Shown here piece after piece: positions 62,080 through 64,000 of a stretch of 64,000 nt of DNA; position 1 is the first letter of the stretch; every line of letters begins with the position of its first letter. Both the position numbers and the translations under genes were made by a program. The stretch is from the NCBI RefSeq assembly GCF_001905735.1, contig NZ_LISW01000001.1:1484155-1548154 (forward strand). Reading direction: 5' to 3'. The notes below the pieces were generated by a model. It did not search any database, was not told the DNA's origin, and saw only the letters and a program-made list of their open reading frames with translations. This stretch comes from Streptomyces sp. CB01249 (GTDB taxonomy: Bacteria > Actinomycetota > Actinomycetes > Streptomycetales > Streptomycetaceae).

Positions 62080-64000
62080 GTGCACAGAGCCGGTTCAGCC
62101 CTGCCCGCGAGACCCCGCGCGGGCACGCTGCTGATCACCCTTCTCGCCCTCGTCGCCTCGTCGCTGGTCATGCTGACCGCGCCCGGCGCCCGGGCCGCGG
62201 AATCCCTGCTCTCGCAGGGGAAGACCGCCACCGCGTCCTCGTCCGAGGGCGCCGGCTACGCGGCCTCGGCCGCCGTGGACGGCAACCTCACCGGCACGCG
62301 CTGGGCCAGCGAGTGGAGCGACCCCCAGTGGCTCCAGGTGGACCTGGGCGCCAAGGCCGACCTCAGCAGGGTCGTCCTCACCTGGGAGTCCGCCTTCGGC
62401 AAGGCGTACGAGATCCAGGCGTCCGACAACGGTTCCGACTGGCGCACCCTGAAGACCGTCACCAACGGCGACGGCGGCACCGACGACCTCGCGGTCAGCG
62501 GTTCCGGCCGCTACGTCAGGATGAACGGCACCGCCCGCGCCGGCGGCTACGGCTACTCCCTGTGGGAGTTCCAGGTGTACGGCACCACCGGCTCCACGAA
62601 CCCGGACCCCGGCACCGGCGGGGCCGTCCGGGTCACCGGTTCGCAGGGCAACTGGCAGCTCACCGTCGACGGCAAGCCGTACCAGGTCAAGGGACTGACC
62701 TGGGGCCCGTCCGTCAACGACGCGGCGCGCTACATGCCCGACCTGAAGTCCATGGGCGTCAACACCATCCGGACCTGGGGCACCGACGGCACCTCCAAGC
62801 CACTGCTCGACGCGGCGGCGGCCAACGGCATCCGTGTGGTCAGCGGCTTCTGGCTGCAGCCCGGCGGCGGCCCCGGCAGCGGCGGCTGCGTCAACTACCT
62901 GACCGACGACGCGTACAAGTCCTCGTCGCTCACCGAGTTCGCCAAGTGGGTGGACACGTACAAGAGCCACCCCGGTGTGCTCATGTGGAACGTCGGCAAC
63001 GAGTCGGTGCTCGGCCTGCAGAACTGCTACAGCGGTGACGAGCTGGAGAAGCAGCGCAACGCCTACACCACCTTCGTCAACGACGTCGCGAAGAAGATCC
63101 ACACCATCGACCCGGACCACCCGGTGACGTCCACCGACGCCTGGACCGGTGCCTGGCCCTACTACAAGCGCAACGCCCCCGACCTGGACCTCTACTCGGT
63201 CAACTCGTACGGCGACATCTGCGCCGTACGCAACACCTGGGAGACCGGCGGCTACACCAAGCCCTACATCATCACCGAGGGCGGCCCGGCCGGTGAGTGG
63301 GAGGTCCCGGACGACGCCAACGGGGTCCCGGACGAGCCCACCGACGTACAGAAGGCCGAGGGGTACACCAAGGCGTGGAACTGCGTCACCGCCCACCAGG
63401 GTGTCGCGCTGGGCGCCACCTTCTTCCACTACGGCACCGAGCACGACTTCGGCGGTGTCTGGTTCAACGTGGTGCCGGACGGCAAGAAGCGGCTCTCGTA
63501 CTACGCGCTGAAGAAGGCGTACACCGGTTCCACCGCCGGTGACAACACCCCGCCCGTCATCAGCAACATGACGGTGCAGAACGCCGGCGGCGCCCCCGCG
63601 GGCAAGGAGTTCACCGTCCGCGCCGACGTCCGCGACCCGGACAACGACCCGGTCACCTACAAGATCTACCTGAGCGGCAACTACGCCACCGGCGACAAGG
63701 GCCTGGTGGAGGCCACCTGGCGGTCCACCGGCAACGGCACCTTCGCGGTGACCGCACCCGCGCGGCTCGGGGTGTGGAAGGTGTACATCCAGGCGGAGGA
63801 CGGGCACGGCAACGCCGGCATCGAGACCAAGTCGGTGAAGGTCGTGGTGCCCCCGGTCAGCGGCACCAACATCGCGCTCGGCCGCCCGGCCACCGCCTCC
63901 TCCGCCCAGGCGGGAAGCAGCGGCTGCCCCTGCACCGCGGCGATGGCGGTCGATGGACGCCTCGACACCCGGTGGGCCAGTGACTGGAGCGACCCGCAGT
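62080..64000 (+). CDS. secreted clan GH-A glycosidase with discoidin domains (partial, runs off right edge)
   Basis: At least 640 residues; GTG at 62080 follows AGGAGAG by 3 nt. Signal peptide (about 1-40), discoidin/F5-8C domain (about 45-170, 'AAVDGNLTGTRWASEWSDPQ'), a beta/alpha barrel (about 185-490) with acid/base Glu308 in 'WNVGNESVL' and likely nucleophile Glu400 in 'YIITEGGPAGEW', an Ig-like domain (about 490-595), and the start of a second discoidin domain ('RWASDWSDPQ') at the edge. The layout suits a GH2-like or related enzyme acting on plant or fungal polysaccharide outside the cell. The exact GH family is uncertain. The CebR-like operator upstream points to sugar induction. Confidence 0.85.
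   Translation, partial: MHRAGSALPARPRAGTLLITLLALVASSLVMLTAPGARAAESLLSQGKTATASSSEGAGYAASAAVDGNLTGTRWASEWSDPQWLQVDLGAKADLSRVVLTWESAFGKAYEIQASDNGSDWRTLKTVTNGDGGTDDLAVSGSGRYVRMNGTARAGGYGYSLWEFQVYGTTGSTNPDPGTGGAVRVTGSQGNWQLTVDGKPYQVKGLTWGPSVNDAARYMPDLKSMGVNTIRTWGTDGTSKPLLDAAAANGIRVVSGFWLQPGGGPGSGGCVNYLTDDAYKSSSLTEFAKWVDTYKSHPGVLMWNVGNESVLGLQNCYSGDELEKQRNAYTTFVNDVAKKIHTIDPDHPVTSTDAWTGAWPYYKRNAPDLDLYSVNSYGDICAVRNTWETGGYTKPYIITEGGPAGEWEVPDDANGVPDEPTDVQKAEGYTKAWNCVTAHQGVALGATFFHYGTEHDFGGVWFNVVPDGKKRLSYYALKKAYTGSTAGDNTPPVISNMTVQNAGGAPAGKEFTVRADVRDPDNDPVTYKIYLSGNYATGDKGLVEATWRSTGNGTFAVTAPARLGVWKVYIQAEDGHGNAGIETKSVKVVVPPVSGTNIALGRPATASSAQAGSSGCPCTAAMAVDGRLDTRWASDWSDPQ

Overview
The window comes from a high-GC actinomycete, almost certainly a Streptomyces. 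Coding runs show strong third-position G/C bias, many genes start with GTG or overlap by ATGA/GTGA, and the window carries a WhiB-like gene, a SpoIIE-type phosphatase and rare TTA codons confined to a few genes. There is no terminase, portal, capsid or integrase gene, no tRNA, no insertion sequence and no CRISPR array that I can see.

Left third (1-23020): an extracellular-type contractile injection system (eCIS, phage-tail-like particle) locus. It starts with a divergent edge gene and a LuxR regulator. These are followed by a secreted VWA protein, a DUF4255 cap protein and the AAA+ ATPase. A reverse-strand toxin/immunity pair follows (a 1318-residue effector with an N-terminal LQR..GNAAV motif and a nuclease-like tip, plus an overlapping putative immunity gene). 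Then come sheath, tube 1, an assembly protein, a 47-residue DUF6760-like gene, a proline/VQR-repeat protein, tube 2, a LysM adaptor, a VgrG-like spike, PAAR, gp25, baseplate J, a gpI-like protein and a double-zinc-ribbon membrane protein. No tail-fibre gene is visible. That fits the cytoplasmic, cell-death-linked particles described for Streptomyces better than a secreted weapon. The LuxR gene, the AAA+ gene and the immunity gene each contain a TTA (bldA-dependent) codon.

Middle (23085-37138): a flavodoxin-like gene; a three-gene MoxR ATPase/DUF2201-VWA/unknown operon; a TetR regulator divergent from a three-subunit molybdenum hydroxylase operon (2Fe-2S, FAD, Moco) with two operator-like palindromes; two tandem ABC-F genes behind a leader with a tiny upstream ORF; and a quinone oxidoreductase-TetR operon.

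37269-49558: a sulfate-ester scavenging locus. It has a TauD-type dioxygenase and sulfatase on the reverse strand. On the forward strand are a ROK regulator, a short HVDL-type leader peptide reading straight from a consensus-like promoter, a family 5 binding protein, two permeases, a fused double ATPase and a second sulfatase. The leader peptide suggests control by sulfur/cysteine supply, and the two sulfatases keep the Cys-x-Pro-x-Arg sequence that is converted to formylglycine.

Right part (49603-64000): an MFS exporter, a GH3 beta-glucosidase with divergent TetR, a secreted GH13 amylase-type enzyme with duplicated CBM25-like domains and an operator on its start point, a PfkB sugar kinase, a small membrane protein, a PAS/GAF/SpoIIE phosphatase, a WhiB-like protein, a DUF1232 membrane protein, and a secreted clan GH-A glycosidase with discoidin domains that runs off the right edge. 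Functions are read from sequence motifs and remembered family features only; no database search was run.
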